64,000 nucleotides of DNA from Bacillota bacterium. GTDB lineage: Bacteria > Bacillota > SHA-98 > UBA4971. The stretch lies in assembly GCA_014360195.1 (NCBI GenBank), contig JACIXY010000005.1, forward strand, positions 8,842-72,841. The letters run 5' to 3'. The number at the start of each line of letters is the position of its first letter. Within the stretch, counting starts at the first letter, position 1. The position numbers were made by a program, and so were the translations under genes. Below, piece by piece: positions 25,433 through 32,784 of the stretch. The notes beneath the pieces are model-generated. The model saw only the letters and a list, made by a program, of their open reading frames with translations, was not told where the DNA came from and searched no databases.

Positions 25433-26653
25433 ATGGTCAGCGCAATGATCGAACTATCAGGTCACATCATTGACTCCCGGATCCTCCCCAGGGTGATGGA
25501 CGCCATCATGGACCTGGGCGGAGACTTCCACATCGAGGAGATCAGGGTCGGCAGAACCAAGCTGGACACGAGCTACGCAAGGATCGAGATCAAGGCGCCG
25601 ACGCCGCAGGCACTGGACGCCATCGTCGAAGAGGTGCAGGGCCTCGGTGCGACCGTCGTCGACCAAGACGAAGTGACTCTGGAAGCGGCGGAGCAGGACG
25701 GCGTCTTCCCCGAAGGTTTCTATTCCACTACGAACCTCGACACCTTCGTGCGAGTGGCAGGGTCGTGGATCCCTGTGCGCGACATCGAGATGGATTGCGG
25801 CATCGTGGTTGACCGGTCATGCACTCCTCCGACGGCGCGTTGCGTGCCGATCCACCGCGTCAAGAAAGGCGACCTGGTAGTGATCGGACGAACGGGGGTC
25901 AGGGTCGTTCCGCTGGAGAGGCCGAGGCACCGCGAGGTGTTCAGCTTCATGGGAAGCCCGGTGTCGAGCGAGAGGCCCAAAGCCCTCGTGGTCGAGGAGA
26001 TCGCCAGGACCATGAGGGATGTCAGGGCGCGCGGCAAGAAAATCCTCGCCGTGGCTGGCCCGGCTGTCATCCACACGGGGGCGGGCAAGCATCTCTGTGC
26101 GCTCATCGAGGCGGGATATGTGAATGTGTTGTTCGCGGGCAACGCTGTGGCGGTCCACGATGTCGAGTGGGCGCTGTACGGCACGTCTCTGGGCGTTTAC
26201 CTTGAGAATGGCGCGGCGGCTTCTGAGGGCCACGCGCACCACCTGCGCGCCATCAACACCATACGCAGGCTGGGCGGGCTTCGCGCCGCTGTGGAGGCGG
26301 GGGCGCTCAGGAAGGGGGTCATGTATGCTTGCATCACGCACGGTGTGGACTACGTGCTTGCGGGCTCCGTCCGCGACGACGGCCCCCTCCCCGACGTCAT
26401 CACCGACACGGTGAAGGCCCAGGACGAGATGCGCCTGAAGATCAAGGATGTCGAGCTTGCACTCATGTTGGCCACGATGCTCCATTCCATTGCCACCGGG
26501 AATCTGCTCCCGAGCCGGGTCAAGACCGTGTGTGTGGACATCAATCCTGCCACCGTAACCAAGCTGGCAGACAGGGGAAGCCTGCAGGCCGTCGGCATCG
26601 TGAGCGACGTAGAATGGTTCCTCAAAGAGCTGGTTGGACGGCTTGTGGGCTGA
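25433..26653 (+). CDS. TIGR00300 / LOR-SDH-domain protein (possible ornithine cyclodeaminase type)
   Basis: Member of the TIGR00300 family (406 aa from the start at 25433). The N-terminal 100 residues form the domain shared with lysine-oxoglutarate reductase/saccharopine dehydrogenase; the rest is an NAD-binding region (GKKILAVAGPAVIHTGAGKHLCALIEAGYVNVLFAGNAVAVHDVEWALYGTSLG). Some archaeal and cyanobacterial relatives act as ornithine cyclodeaminases making proline, but the family is broad. ATG 25433 has GGAGGG 8 bp upstream. It stands alone, one non-coding region before the lysine riboswitch of pckA. A role in lysine or ornithine turnover is possible but unproved. Confidence 0.85.
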   Translation: MVSAMIELSGHIIDSRILPRVMDAIMDLGGDFHIEEIRVGRTKLDTSYARIEIKAPTPQALDAIVEEVQGLGATVVDQDEVTLEAAEQDGVFPEGFYSTTNLDTFVRVAGSWIPVRDIEMDCGIVVDRSCTPPTARCVPIHRVKKGDLVVIGRTGVRVVPLERPRHREVFSFMGSPVSSERPKALVVEEIARTMRDVRARGKKILAVAGPAVIHTGAGKHLCALIEAGYVNVLFAGNAVAVHDVEWALYGTSLGVYLENGAAASEGHAHHLRAINTIRRLGGLRAAVEAGALRKGVMYACITHGVDYVLAGSVRDDGPLPDVITDTVKAQDEMRLKIKDVELALMLATMLHSIATGNLLPSRVKTVCVDINPATVTKLADRGSLQAVGIVSDVEWFLKELVGRLVG

Positions 26654-27117
26654 AGGCATCCTGGCTGAGCGTTGTCTTCTGGGAGCACGTGTTTCGGGCA
26701 ACGTGGGAAGCGCTGGACGTCCGGACGTCCACGTTCGCGGTCACGCCCACTTTCTCGCTCACAGCCATATCCGGTCATCTCCGCGCCCGCGTTCGCCCTC
26801 GCGTCCGTGCTTACGCCTGTATTCATACCTGCCTACTCACATCTGCGTCCACGGCCACAGGCTTGGCTGTGCCAGCAGCCGCAGCCGCAGCCGCGACTTT
26901 ACGCACGTCTGTGTTCACGTCCTCGCGCGAGCTCCGCTCCGTGCGCGTGTGCATGAACATACACTGTGCGTTAACATACGCCTCGCGTTCTGTCCGCGAT
27001 CGCAGCCGAGCGCGGCTGCCGACTACGTGCAAACCGCCGTACGCGGGTCCGCGATGACAAGACCTTCCGAGCCAAGGAGGGCTACGATCTACGGCCGCAA
27101 TCCGTTGCAGGCCGTGG
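26654..27117. other. Non-coding, compositionally simple spacer
   Basis: About 460 bp between the LOR/SDH gene and the pckA promoter. It is a degenerate run of short CG-rich words (CGCTCAC, GCGTCC, CAGCCG) with no frame of convincing protein. It looks like decayed low-complexity sequence. Confidence 0.4.
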
Positions 27118-27146
27118 TTGACAGGCGAGGAAGCATCCAATATACT
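27118..27146 (+). promoter_or_regulatory. Sigma-A promoter of the pckA leader
   Basis: TTGACA (27118-27123), exactly 17 bp, then TATACT (27141-27146): the best consensus promoter in the window. Transcription would start near 27153, about 55 bases before the lysine aptamer and 305 bases before the pckA start. Confidence 0.8.
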
Positions 27147-27208
27147 GAGAAAAAATGCAGGGCTGGCAAGCCAGAAAACGAAGGAGTCACCTCATCTCCC
27201 CGCAGGAG

Positions 27209-27393
27209 GTGAGGTAGAGGTGCGGCGCGCCATGAGTAGGTATTCGGAGAAGGGCATCTCTGAGGGATGCCGAAAGGGGCCGCCGCCGAAGTCCCGCGCC
27301 AGGCCAGGGGCACGGGGCTGGGCCTGCGCCTAACAGGTGCAGGACTGTCACCGGGCGCCTTTCCCTTGAGCGCCCGGTGGAGCGCTATCTCAC
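27209..27393 (+). ncRNA. Lysine riboswitch (L box)
   Basis: All signature blocks of the lysine aptamer occur in order: AGGTAGAGGTGCG, ATGAGTAGG...GGAGA, GAAAGGGG followed by CGCCGAAG, GGGCTGGGCCTGC, AACAGGTGCAGGACTGTCA, and GTGGAGCGCTATCTC. Helix P1 is GTGAGGTAG (27209-27217) with CTATCTCAC (27385-27393), 9 bp with one G-U. P5 is a perfect 9-bp hairpin ACCGGGCGC/GCGCCCGGT. It lies between a consensus promoter and pckA, on the same strand. Known L boxes mostly control lysine synthesis or uptake, so the target here is unusual. Confidence 0.93.
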
Positions 27394-27417
27394 AGGGGGG
27401 AAGGTGCTTTCTTTTTT
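27381..27417 (+). terminator. Riboswitch-linked intrinsic terminator of the pckA leader
   Basis: AGCGCTATCTC (27381-27391) pairs with GGGAAGGTGCT (27398-27408) around ACAGGG, with one A-A mismatch and four G-U pairs, then TTCTTTTTT. The 5' arm contains most of the 3' strand of aptamer helix P1, so P1 and terminator exclude each other. Upstream, TCACCTC (27187-27193) can pair with GAGGTGA (27206-27212) and take away the P1 5' strand. Confidence 0.6.
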
Positions 27418-27458
27418 GCCAAGATCGGCGGGGTCTCGACAAGGAGGGGCGCTACGAA

Positions 27459-29138
27459 GTGGCATACGAGGCAGTAGCACATAGTGCGTGGCAGCCAGAG
27501 AAGGACGAGAGATGCGGAGCAGACTCGGGGACACCGAGCGACGTTCTCGGAGGAAATGTGGCAGCGCTCGCGGGAGTGCGCGCGGCCCACTACAACCTCA
27601 GTGTCCCCAGGCTCATTGAGATTGCTGTCGCACGCAGAGAGGGCGTGCTCACGAGCATGGGCGCGTTCAACGTGGCGGGCGGCAGGTACACGGGCCGGTC
27701 TCCCGACGACAGATTCATCGTGGACGAGCCCGGCATACAGGAGGAGATATGGTGGGGCCCAGTGAACAGGCCATTTCCACAGGCTGCCTTCGACAGGCTC
27801 TACTATCGCGTCACAAGGTACTTGAAGGATAGGGAGATCTTCGTGTTTGACGGGTTCGCGGGCGCCGACCCTGAGTACCGGCTGCCAATCCGCGTCGTCA
27901 CCGAGCTTGCCTGGCAAAACGCTTTCGCGCAGCAGGTGTTTCTCCATGCGACCCCGGACGAGCTTCACGCGCACGAGCCCGAGTTCACGGTGATCTCTGC
28001 TCCGGGGTTCAAGGCCTTGCCCGAGCGTGACGGCACGAGGTCTGAAGCGTTCATTCTCATAAGCTTTGCACGCAGGCTCATCCTCATCGGCGGGACCTAC
28101 TATGCCGGTGAGATAAAGAAGTCGGTCTTCAGCGTGATGAACTTCCTCCTGCCCCGCCGCGGCGTCTTTCCAATGCATTGCTCCGCCAACATCGGCCCAA
28201 CGGGCGATGTCGCGCTCTTCTTCGGCCTCTCCGGCACAGGCAAGACGACGCTTTCTGCAGATCCGGCCCGTCGCCTCATCGGCGACGACGAACACGGCTG
28301 GTCCGCGAGGGGTGTTTTCAACATCGAGGGCGGATGCTACGCGAAGTGCATCAGGCTTTCGCCGGAGAGCGAGCCACTCATCTACCAAGCCATCCGTTTC
28401 GGGACGGTTCTCGAGAATGTGGTTGTGGACCCGGATACCCGCAGGCCGGACTTCGACAGCGACGCGCTGACCGAGAACACCAGGGCGGGCTTTCCTGTAA
28501 GCTTCATCCCGGGCGCGGTGACATGTGGCCTTGGCGGGCATCCCAGCGTGATCATCTTCCTTGCGGCCGATGCGTTCGGAGTGCTGCCCCCGGTCGCCAG
28601 GCTGACGAAAGAGCAAGCTATGTACCATTTCCTGTCGGGCTACACGAGCAAGCTGGCAGGGACAGAGCGTGCCGTCACCACCCCCCAGGCCACGTTCTCG
28701 ACGTGTTTTGCCGCCCCGTTCCTGCCGCGCCCGCCGGTGGTGTATTCGCGGCTGTTGGGACAGAAGATCGAGGCGCACGATGTGCCTGTGTATCTTGTCA
28801 ACACCGGCTGGATCGGAGGGCCTTACGGTGTCGGCAGCCGGATCAGAATCCGCGACACGCGAGCGATCGTGTCGGCCGTCCTTAGCGGCAAGCTCAACGA
28901 CATACCTGCCGCCCCGGACCCGGTTTTCGGTTTTATGGTCCCCGAGGCATGCCCGGGGGTGCCGTCTGAGATCATGAAGCCCCGCGCCACCTGGGCTGAC
29001 CCGCGCGCCTACGACGAGCAGGCGGCGGCGCTTGCCCGAAGGTTCGTCGAGAACTTCGCGTGTTTCGATGACGTACCTGACGCCGTCAAGGCCGCTGGGC
29101 CCAGGCTGACGCAGGCTGGTGCGGCTATTGGGGGCTAA
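27459..29138 (+). CDS. pckA: Phosphoenolpyruvate carboxykinase (ATP)
   Basis: ATP-dependent PEP carboxykinase (about 559 aa), converting oxaloacetate plus ATP to PEP and CO2. Key features: [48 protein letters not shown] with the metal-site Lys/His, the kinase P-loop [14 protein letters not shown], and [22 protein letters not shown]. The GTG at 27459 is taken as start because AAGGAGGGG lies 9 bp upstream; the frame is open further left but that part is the riboswitch. Control by a lysine riboswitch is predicted. The stop TAA belongs to repeat copy 3, which may also end the transcript, making pckA a single-gene unit. Confidence 0.95.
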   Translation: MAYEAVAHSAWQPEKDERCGADSGTPSDVLGGNVAALAGVRAAHYNLSVPRLIEIAVARREGVLTSMGAFNVAGGRYTGRSPDDRFIVDEPGIQEEIWWGPVNRPFPQAAFDRLYYRVTRYLKDREIFVFDGFAGADPEYRLPIRVVTELAWQNAFAQQVFLHATPDELHAHEPEFTVISAPGFKALPERDGTRSEAFILISFARRLILIGGTYYAGEIKKSVFSVMNFLLPRRGVFPMHCSANIGPTGDVALFFGLSGTGKTTLSADPARRLIGDDEHGWSARGVFNIEGGCYAKCIRLSPESEPLIYQAIRFGTVLENVVVDPDTRRPDFDSDALTENTRAGFPVSFIPGAVTCGLGGHPSVIIFLAADAFGVLPPVARLTKEQAMYHFLSGYTSKLAGTERAVTTPQATFSTCFAAPFLPRPPVVYSRLLGQKIEAHDVPVYLVNTGWIGGPYGVGSRIRIRDTRAIVSAVLSGKLNDIPAAPDPVFGFMVPEACPGVPSEIMKPRATWADPRAYDEQAAALARRFVENFACFDDVPDAVKAAGPRLTQAGAAIGG

Positions 29139-29171
29139 GTGAGGCCGGGAGGGTTTTTGCACCCTCACTTA
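29136..29171 (+). repeat. Palindromic intergenic repeat, copy 3 (minimal form)
   Basis: 36-bp version keeping only the ends: TAAGTGAGG at the pckA stop and GCACCCTCACTTA ending at 29171, a 9-bp perfect stem. Excision with one TA leaves CTAG and an in-frame TAG stop for pckA. It may act as a terminator hairpin. Confidence 0.82.
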
Positions 29172-29391
29172 GCCTGCTGCCGGTTGACCTCGGGAGTCCC
29201 TGGAGGCCCCGCTTGGGAGTCCCTGCTGGCTTTGAAGTGCTGCGACTGCGGAAGGAGCCTGAGTGATGTTATCGAAACATACTGGTGCGGCCGTGCGAAT
29301 ATGGTGAGAAGGGGCGCACGGCCCTCCGTCTGCTCGTGGTCGCAGGGAAAGCGCACACGGGGCCGGGCAAGCGGCAGGGGGTGGAGACGCG

Positions 29392-30327
29392 GTGAGAAAG
29401 AAGGTTGTGGTCCTCGGCGTCGTCGGGCTGGCCATTGTTTCCGTGGGCGTGCTCCTTCACATGGGGCCGCCTTCCGACGAGGGGTTCGCCGCACGCGGCC
29501 GCCTGGGCCCGCCCGGCAACAGAATCGCGGTGGCCTATCTCCAGGGGCCCATCGCCGAGGGGCGTCCCTCGATGTCGACCACAGGGACCATAACTCCCCG
29601 GCTGGTGGCCAGATACCTGGAGAAGCTGGAGGCTGATCCCTCAGTCAAAGCGGCTGTCCTCAGGATAGACAGCCCCGGCGGTTCGGTGGCCGCATCCCAG
29701 GCCATAGCCGGAATGATCGAGAAGTTCTCCAAGCCGGTTGTCGTGTCCATGGGCGACATCGCGGCCTCTGGCGGCTACTACATATCGGCCCCTGCCGACC
29801 GCATCCTTGCGATGCCGGGCACTATGACCGGCTCCATCGGCGTCATCATGAGCATCATGGACCTGCACGGACTGTACGACAAGCTAGGCATCAAGGATCA
29901 GGTCATAAAGTCCGGCCGGCACAAGGACATGTACCAGCGCACCCTTACTCCAGAAGAGCGCGAGCTGGTTCAGAGGTTATCAGACGCCGCGTACGAGCAG
30001 TTCGTGACGTACGTGGCCACCCACCGGGGCTTGACTGTCGAGAGGGTGCGGGAGCTTGCCACCGGGGAGCTCTTCTTGGGGAGCCAGGCGGTGGAGCTTG
30101 GGCTCGTCGATGCCGTGGGCGATCTCGACGATGCGGTGGCCGCCGCCGCGGAGCTTGCAGGCGTGGAATCGCCGGTCGTGTACGAAGTGCCGTCGCCTAT
30201 TTTCTTTGTTGACTTCTGGAACTTCCTCGGCGAGGTGCGAGGCTTCGTGAAGAACCTGACCCTCAGCTCGGAGGAGCGCCTTCTCTTGCGGCTGCGCGAG
30301 GAGCCCGCGCCGGAGCTGCGCTACTAA
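29392..30327 (+). CDS. sppA: Signal peptide peptidase SppA (36K type)
   Basis: Membrane-anchored serine protease (311 aa) that degrades remnant signal peptides. One N-terminal membrane helix (KKVVVLGVVGLAIVSVGVLLH), then the S49 fold with VLRIDSPGGSV, the nucleophile Ser in DIAASGGYYISAPADRILAMPGTMTGSIGV and the catalytic Lys further on (IKSGRHKDMYQR). GTG start at 29392 behind a GGGGGTGGAG site. Its stop TAA is the start of repeat copy 4. Length is standard for the bacterial half-size form. Confidence 0.93.
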   Translation: MRKKVVVLGVVGLAIVSVGVLLHMGPPSDEGFAARGRLGPPGNRIAVAYLQGPIAEGRPSMSTTGTITPRLVARYLEKLEADPSVKAAVLRIDSPGGSVAASQAIAGMIEKFSKPVVVSMGDIAASGGYYISAPADRILAMPGTMTGSIGVIMSIMDLHGLYDKLGIKDQVIKSGRHKDMYQRTLTPEERELVQRLSDAAYEQFVTYVATHRGLTVERVRELATGELFLGSQAVELGLVDAVGDLDDAVAAAAELAGVESPVVYEVPSPIFFVDFWNFLGEVRGFVKNLTLSSEERLLLRLREEPAPELRY

Positions 30328-30384
30328 GTGGGAGTGTATGAGTGCTCGCGACCCTTGAGAGGGGTTGTCGGTGATTGCACGAGA
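30325..30384 (+). repeat. Palindromic intergenic repeat, copy 4 (left part only)
   Basis: Begins TAAGTGGGAGTG at the sppA stop codon and continues with the family core (GAGAGGGGTTGTCGGTGATTGCACGAG). The right end is missing; the ribosome site of the next gene follows directly, so the remnant now forms the intergenic linker. Confidence 0.75.
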
Positions 30385-30395
30385 GGAGGATGGGT

Positions 30396-31004
30396 ATGTC
30401 GGAGGGAGTCTTCGACTGGCTGTACGGGGTCATAGTCGGCCCGTCCGCGGCTCTTCGCGCTGTGGCTGAGAGGAAGCCGGTAGGGTGGGCGCTCGGTGTG
30501 ATCATCGGGATAGCGGCGCTTTCGTCCACGGCCGGTCTGTCACAGGCGAGCTTCGATGCCCTTGGGCGGGTCCAGCTGGAGGCGGTCCTACGCGCGTTGC
30601 TCTCCGGAGGGGTCATCCTCTCGGTTATTGGTTACGTCATAGGCACAGGGATCCTGCACCTGGCGGCACTTGTCTTCGGCGGCAAAGGAACTTTCGCAGG
30701 GCTCCTTTCAGCGATCGGGTTCGCGCAGTTCCCGATGATATTGTCCTTTCCCCTCATGGTGCTCGGACGGGTCGGCGGGCCGGCGGTGATGGGCCTCACC
30801 ATCGCGGCATCGGTGGGACTCGCGCTATGGGTTGTCGCCCTCAGCGTGATCGCTCTTAGGGAAGCGCACGCGATGCCCACCGGGGCGGCCATCGGGACAT
30901 ACGTCGCCGCTGCACTCGTCCCTATTGCCCTCGTCGTGGGCATCGTTGTCATAGTGGCGCTCGTTGCTGTCGCCGCGGGGGCGGCCTCCGGCCTGTTTTT
31001 CTAG
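30396..31004 (+). CDS. Yip1-family membrane protein
   Basis: A 202-residue protein with five hydrophobic helices and the Yip1 pattern: FDWLYGVIVGPSAALRAVAERKPVGWAL at the N-terminus, GILHLAALVFGGKGTFAGLLSAIGFAQFPMIL in the middle, and a strongly hydrophobic end. Bacterial Yip1-domain proteins have no assigned function. ATG 30396 is chosen because GAGAGGAGG lies 6 bp upstream. Probably co-transcribed with sppA through the repeat remnant. A second Yip1-like gene occurs at 50.3 kb. Confidence 0.78.
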   Translation: MSEGVFDWLYGVIVGPSAALRAVAERKPVGWALGVIIGIAALSSTAGLSQASFDALGRVQLEAVLRALLSGGVILSVIGYVIGTGILHLAALVFGGKGTFAGLLSAIGFAQFPMILSFPLMVLGRVGGPAVMGLTIAASVGLALWVVALSVIALREAHAMPTGAAIGTYVAAALVPIALVVGIVVIVALVAVAAGAASGLFF

Positions 31005-31269
31005 CCGTTTTTCCAGTGCTATCCTGTTACGTATGGATCTCATGCCATTACCGTCGGTTGAGCTCGCAGTTGACGTAGGTCACGGGTTCTTCGCCAAGCG
31101 TTTCCCACGTCATCACTGAGGGCTGTCGGGTGGCGTACATCACTGGTGAGATCCATATCTCGTCTCAACGTCACGCATGCCTGGGAACTGGTGACATACG
31201 TCACCCGTGAAGCTCCTTCCGTTCCGCACGTCACGAACCTGTGCCGAATGGGTGGCGGATCAGCCCGGA
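31005..31269. repeat. Convergent spacer with repeated ACGTCAC-like motifs
   Basis: About 265 bp carrying at least six variants of ACGT(n)TCAC, at about 31073, 31107, 31133, 31168, 31191 and 31228, including the inverted pair GTGAC-ATAC-GTCAC at 31191-31204. No frame or known element is recognised. Confidence 0.4.
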
Positions 31270-31905
31270 TTAGCCCTTGGGCATCAGATCCTCCATGTTG
31301 AGCTTCGCCTTCTCGGCCTTATAGTAGTCGTACGAGGCCGGGAAGTTCAGCAACCCGCCGACGAAGCTTTGCGGCCACTGCGACCTGAAGGTGTTGTAGT
31401 TCCTGATGGCCACCTGCCAGTCGTCAAGCGCGGTGCGGATCTCGTTCACCGCCTCCTCCAGGCCTCGCATGGTCTGCTGCACTATGGGCGGCGAGAAGAG
31501 TTGTGGGTATGCTTCGCGCAGGGCGTTCACGTTGACCGAGAGCGCGAGACCCTCCGCGGCCTCGCGGAAGCGTGTCGCGGCCTCGATGGTCTTCTGCGGG
31601 TCTCCCTCAACCGTTGCTGCCGCGAACTCCTGTCCCGCGCGGTCCAGCGCCTCGGCGCGGGCCCTTATGACGTCAGTTAGAGTGTCTTTCTCGTGCTCCA
31701 GGAAGTCCTTCTCTATCGCCCAGATCCCCTTGATCTTCTCGCTCAGGGTCTCGAGTGCCGCGCCGTACCGCCCCTCCTGCGCGAGCACGCTCTGCTGGAG
31801 CCTGACCATGTCGCGCTGAATCCCCATGACCCACGAGAACGCCGCAAGCACCACCAGGCCCACGATGATCAAACCCACGATTCCAAAGAGACATCCCTTT
31901 CTCAA
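31270..31905 (-). CDS. LemA family protein
   Basis: A 211-residue LemA-type protein: one N-terminal membrane helix (GIVGLIIVGLVVLAAFSWVMGIQ) followed by long amphipathic helices with the family blocks VLAQEGRYGAALETL, WAIEKDF, and the end RNYNTFRSQWPQSFVGGLLNFPASYDYY. Function unknown. It overlaps the TPM gene by 4 bp, a common pairing (LemA next to TPM). Confidence 0.88.
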   Translation of the reverse strand: MRKGCLFGIVGLIIVGLVVLAAFSWVMGIQRDMVRLQQSVLAQEGRYGAALETLSEKIKGIWAIEKDFLEHEKDTLTDVIRARAEALDRAGQEFAAATVEGDPQKTIEAATRFREAAEGLALSVNVNALREAYPQLFSPPIVQQTMRGLEEAVNEIRTALDDWQVAIRNYNTFRSQWPQSFVGGLLNFPASYDYYKAEKAKLNMEDLMPKG

Positions 31906-32333
31906 CGCTCTCCCTCCCCATAGATCCTGCGAAGGATGTCATCGATGTTCCTTGCAATGGACACCACGGCCCCGTCGAGGTCACCTGCGTTCGCGTAAGA
32001 CGCTGCCTCCTCGATGAGCGGCCCGAGGTCGGACGAGGTGAGACGCGGCAAGCCCCGCCCGACACTGTACCAGACCCGCCCAGCCTCGGGGCGAGCGTCA
32101 GGGACGATGAGGAAGACCAGGCCGTTGTTCTTGCGGGGACCATCGCGTTCCCCCAGCATGAGCCAGCGCCCGTAGTGGGTGGACCACTCTTGCGGGTGCT
32201 TCACGCCGCGCTGCACCACTATCACGGTCTCGGCGAAGCCATCGGCTCGCAAGGCCTCCAGCGTCTGGTCTGCCGCTTCGACCGCGCGCAGCCGCACGAG
32301 ACCCTTGGGGTGAAGCACCCAGTAGTCGTCCAT
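31902..32333 (-). CDS. TPM-domain protein
   Basis: A 143-residue TPM (TLP18.3/Psb32/MOLO-1) domain: ETVIVVQRGVKHPQEWSTHYGRWLMLGERDGPRKNNGLVFLIVPDARPEAGRVWYSVGRGLPRLTSSDLGPLIEEAA. The KNNGLVFLI strand and VGRGL loop are the hallmarks. Unusually for the family there is no signal peptide before it and no C-terminal membrane helix, so it may be intracellular. Start taken at ATG 32333. First gene of a two-gene unit with lemA. Confidence 0.83.
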   Translation of the reverse strand: MDDYWVLHPKGLVRLRAVEAADQTLEALRADGFAETVIVVQRGVKHPQEWSTHYGRWLMLGERDGPRKNNGLVFLIVPDARPEAGRVWYSVGRGLPRLTSSDLGPLIEEAASYANAGDLDGAVVSIARNIDDILRRIYGEGER

Positions 32334-32386
32334 GGCGGCCTGCCGCCACCACCGAGAAGATGAAAACGGCAACCGAAGGCTACTCT

Positions 32387-32478
32387 CAAGGTAGTCGCTG
32401 GGTTGCTGGTGACTCAGGGAGAGAGTGCAACACCGGCAACCCCTCCAAAAGTCGGGAGCGTTTCTGCACCTTCACTTA
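32387..32478 (-). repeat. Palindromic intergenic repeat, copy 5 (inverted)
   Basis: Read on the minus strand it starts TAAGTGAAGGTGCAGAAACG at 32478 and follows copy 2 closely through TCCCGACTTTTGGAGGGG and GCCGGTGTTGCAC to CAACCCAGCGACTACC. The far terminal repeat is absent. It lies between the TPM gene and addB, not at a stop codon. Confidence 0.78.
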
Positions 32479-32784
32479 GGCGCTTGTGTGGGCTTGCGCC
32501 CGTGCCGCGCCAAGAGGACAGTCCTGACTCGCTCGAGGCCGATCGGGGTGGCAGATGCCACGCTCACAGAATCAGAATGACGCAATGATCGCCGCTCGTC
32601 AAGGGTAAGTCAGGAGAGAAGGTGTGGTCCCAGGGAGGTGCAGGATTTTCAAGTGCGGCAAGGAAAACATAATACCAGGTGGCAATCTCGGTGGCCTCTT
32701 CCAGGCATCGCCCGGGCAGGCGCCATCCGAGGCGGGCAGGCAAGGAGGCCGGGAGCGAAGGACACCGGAGGCGGGGTGCGGCGT
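32479..32784. other. Spacer upstream of addB
   Basis: About 300 bp before addB. The addB frame is open to the left here but lacks conserved residues, so it is treated as untranslated. No clear promoter hexamers. Confidence 0.35.

Noticed and set aside
27267-27458. N-terminal extension of the pckA frame
   Set aside because: This DNA is the second half of the lysine riboswitch and its platform; the family N-terminus and a strong ribosome site point to 27459.
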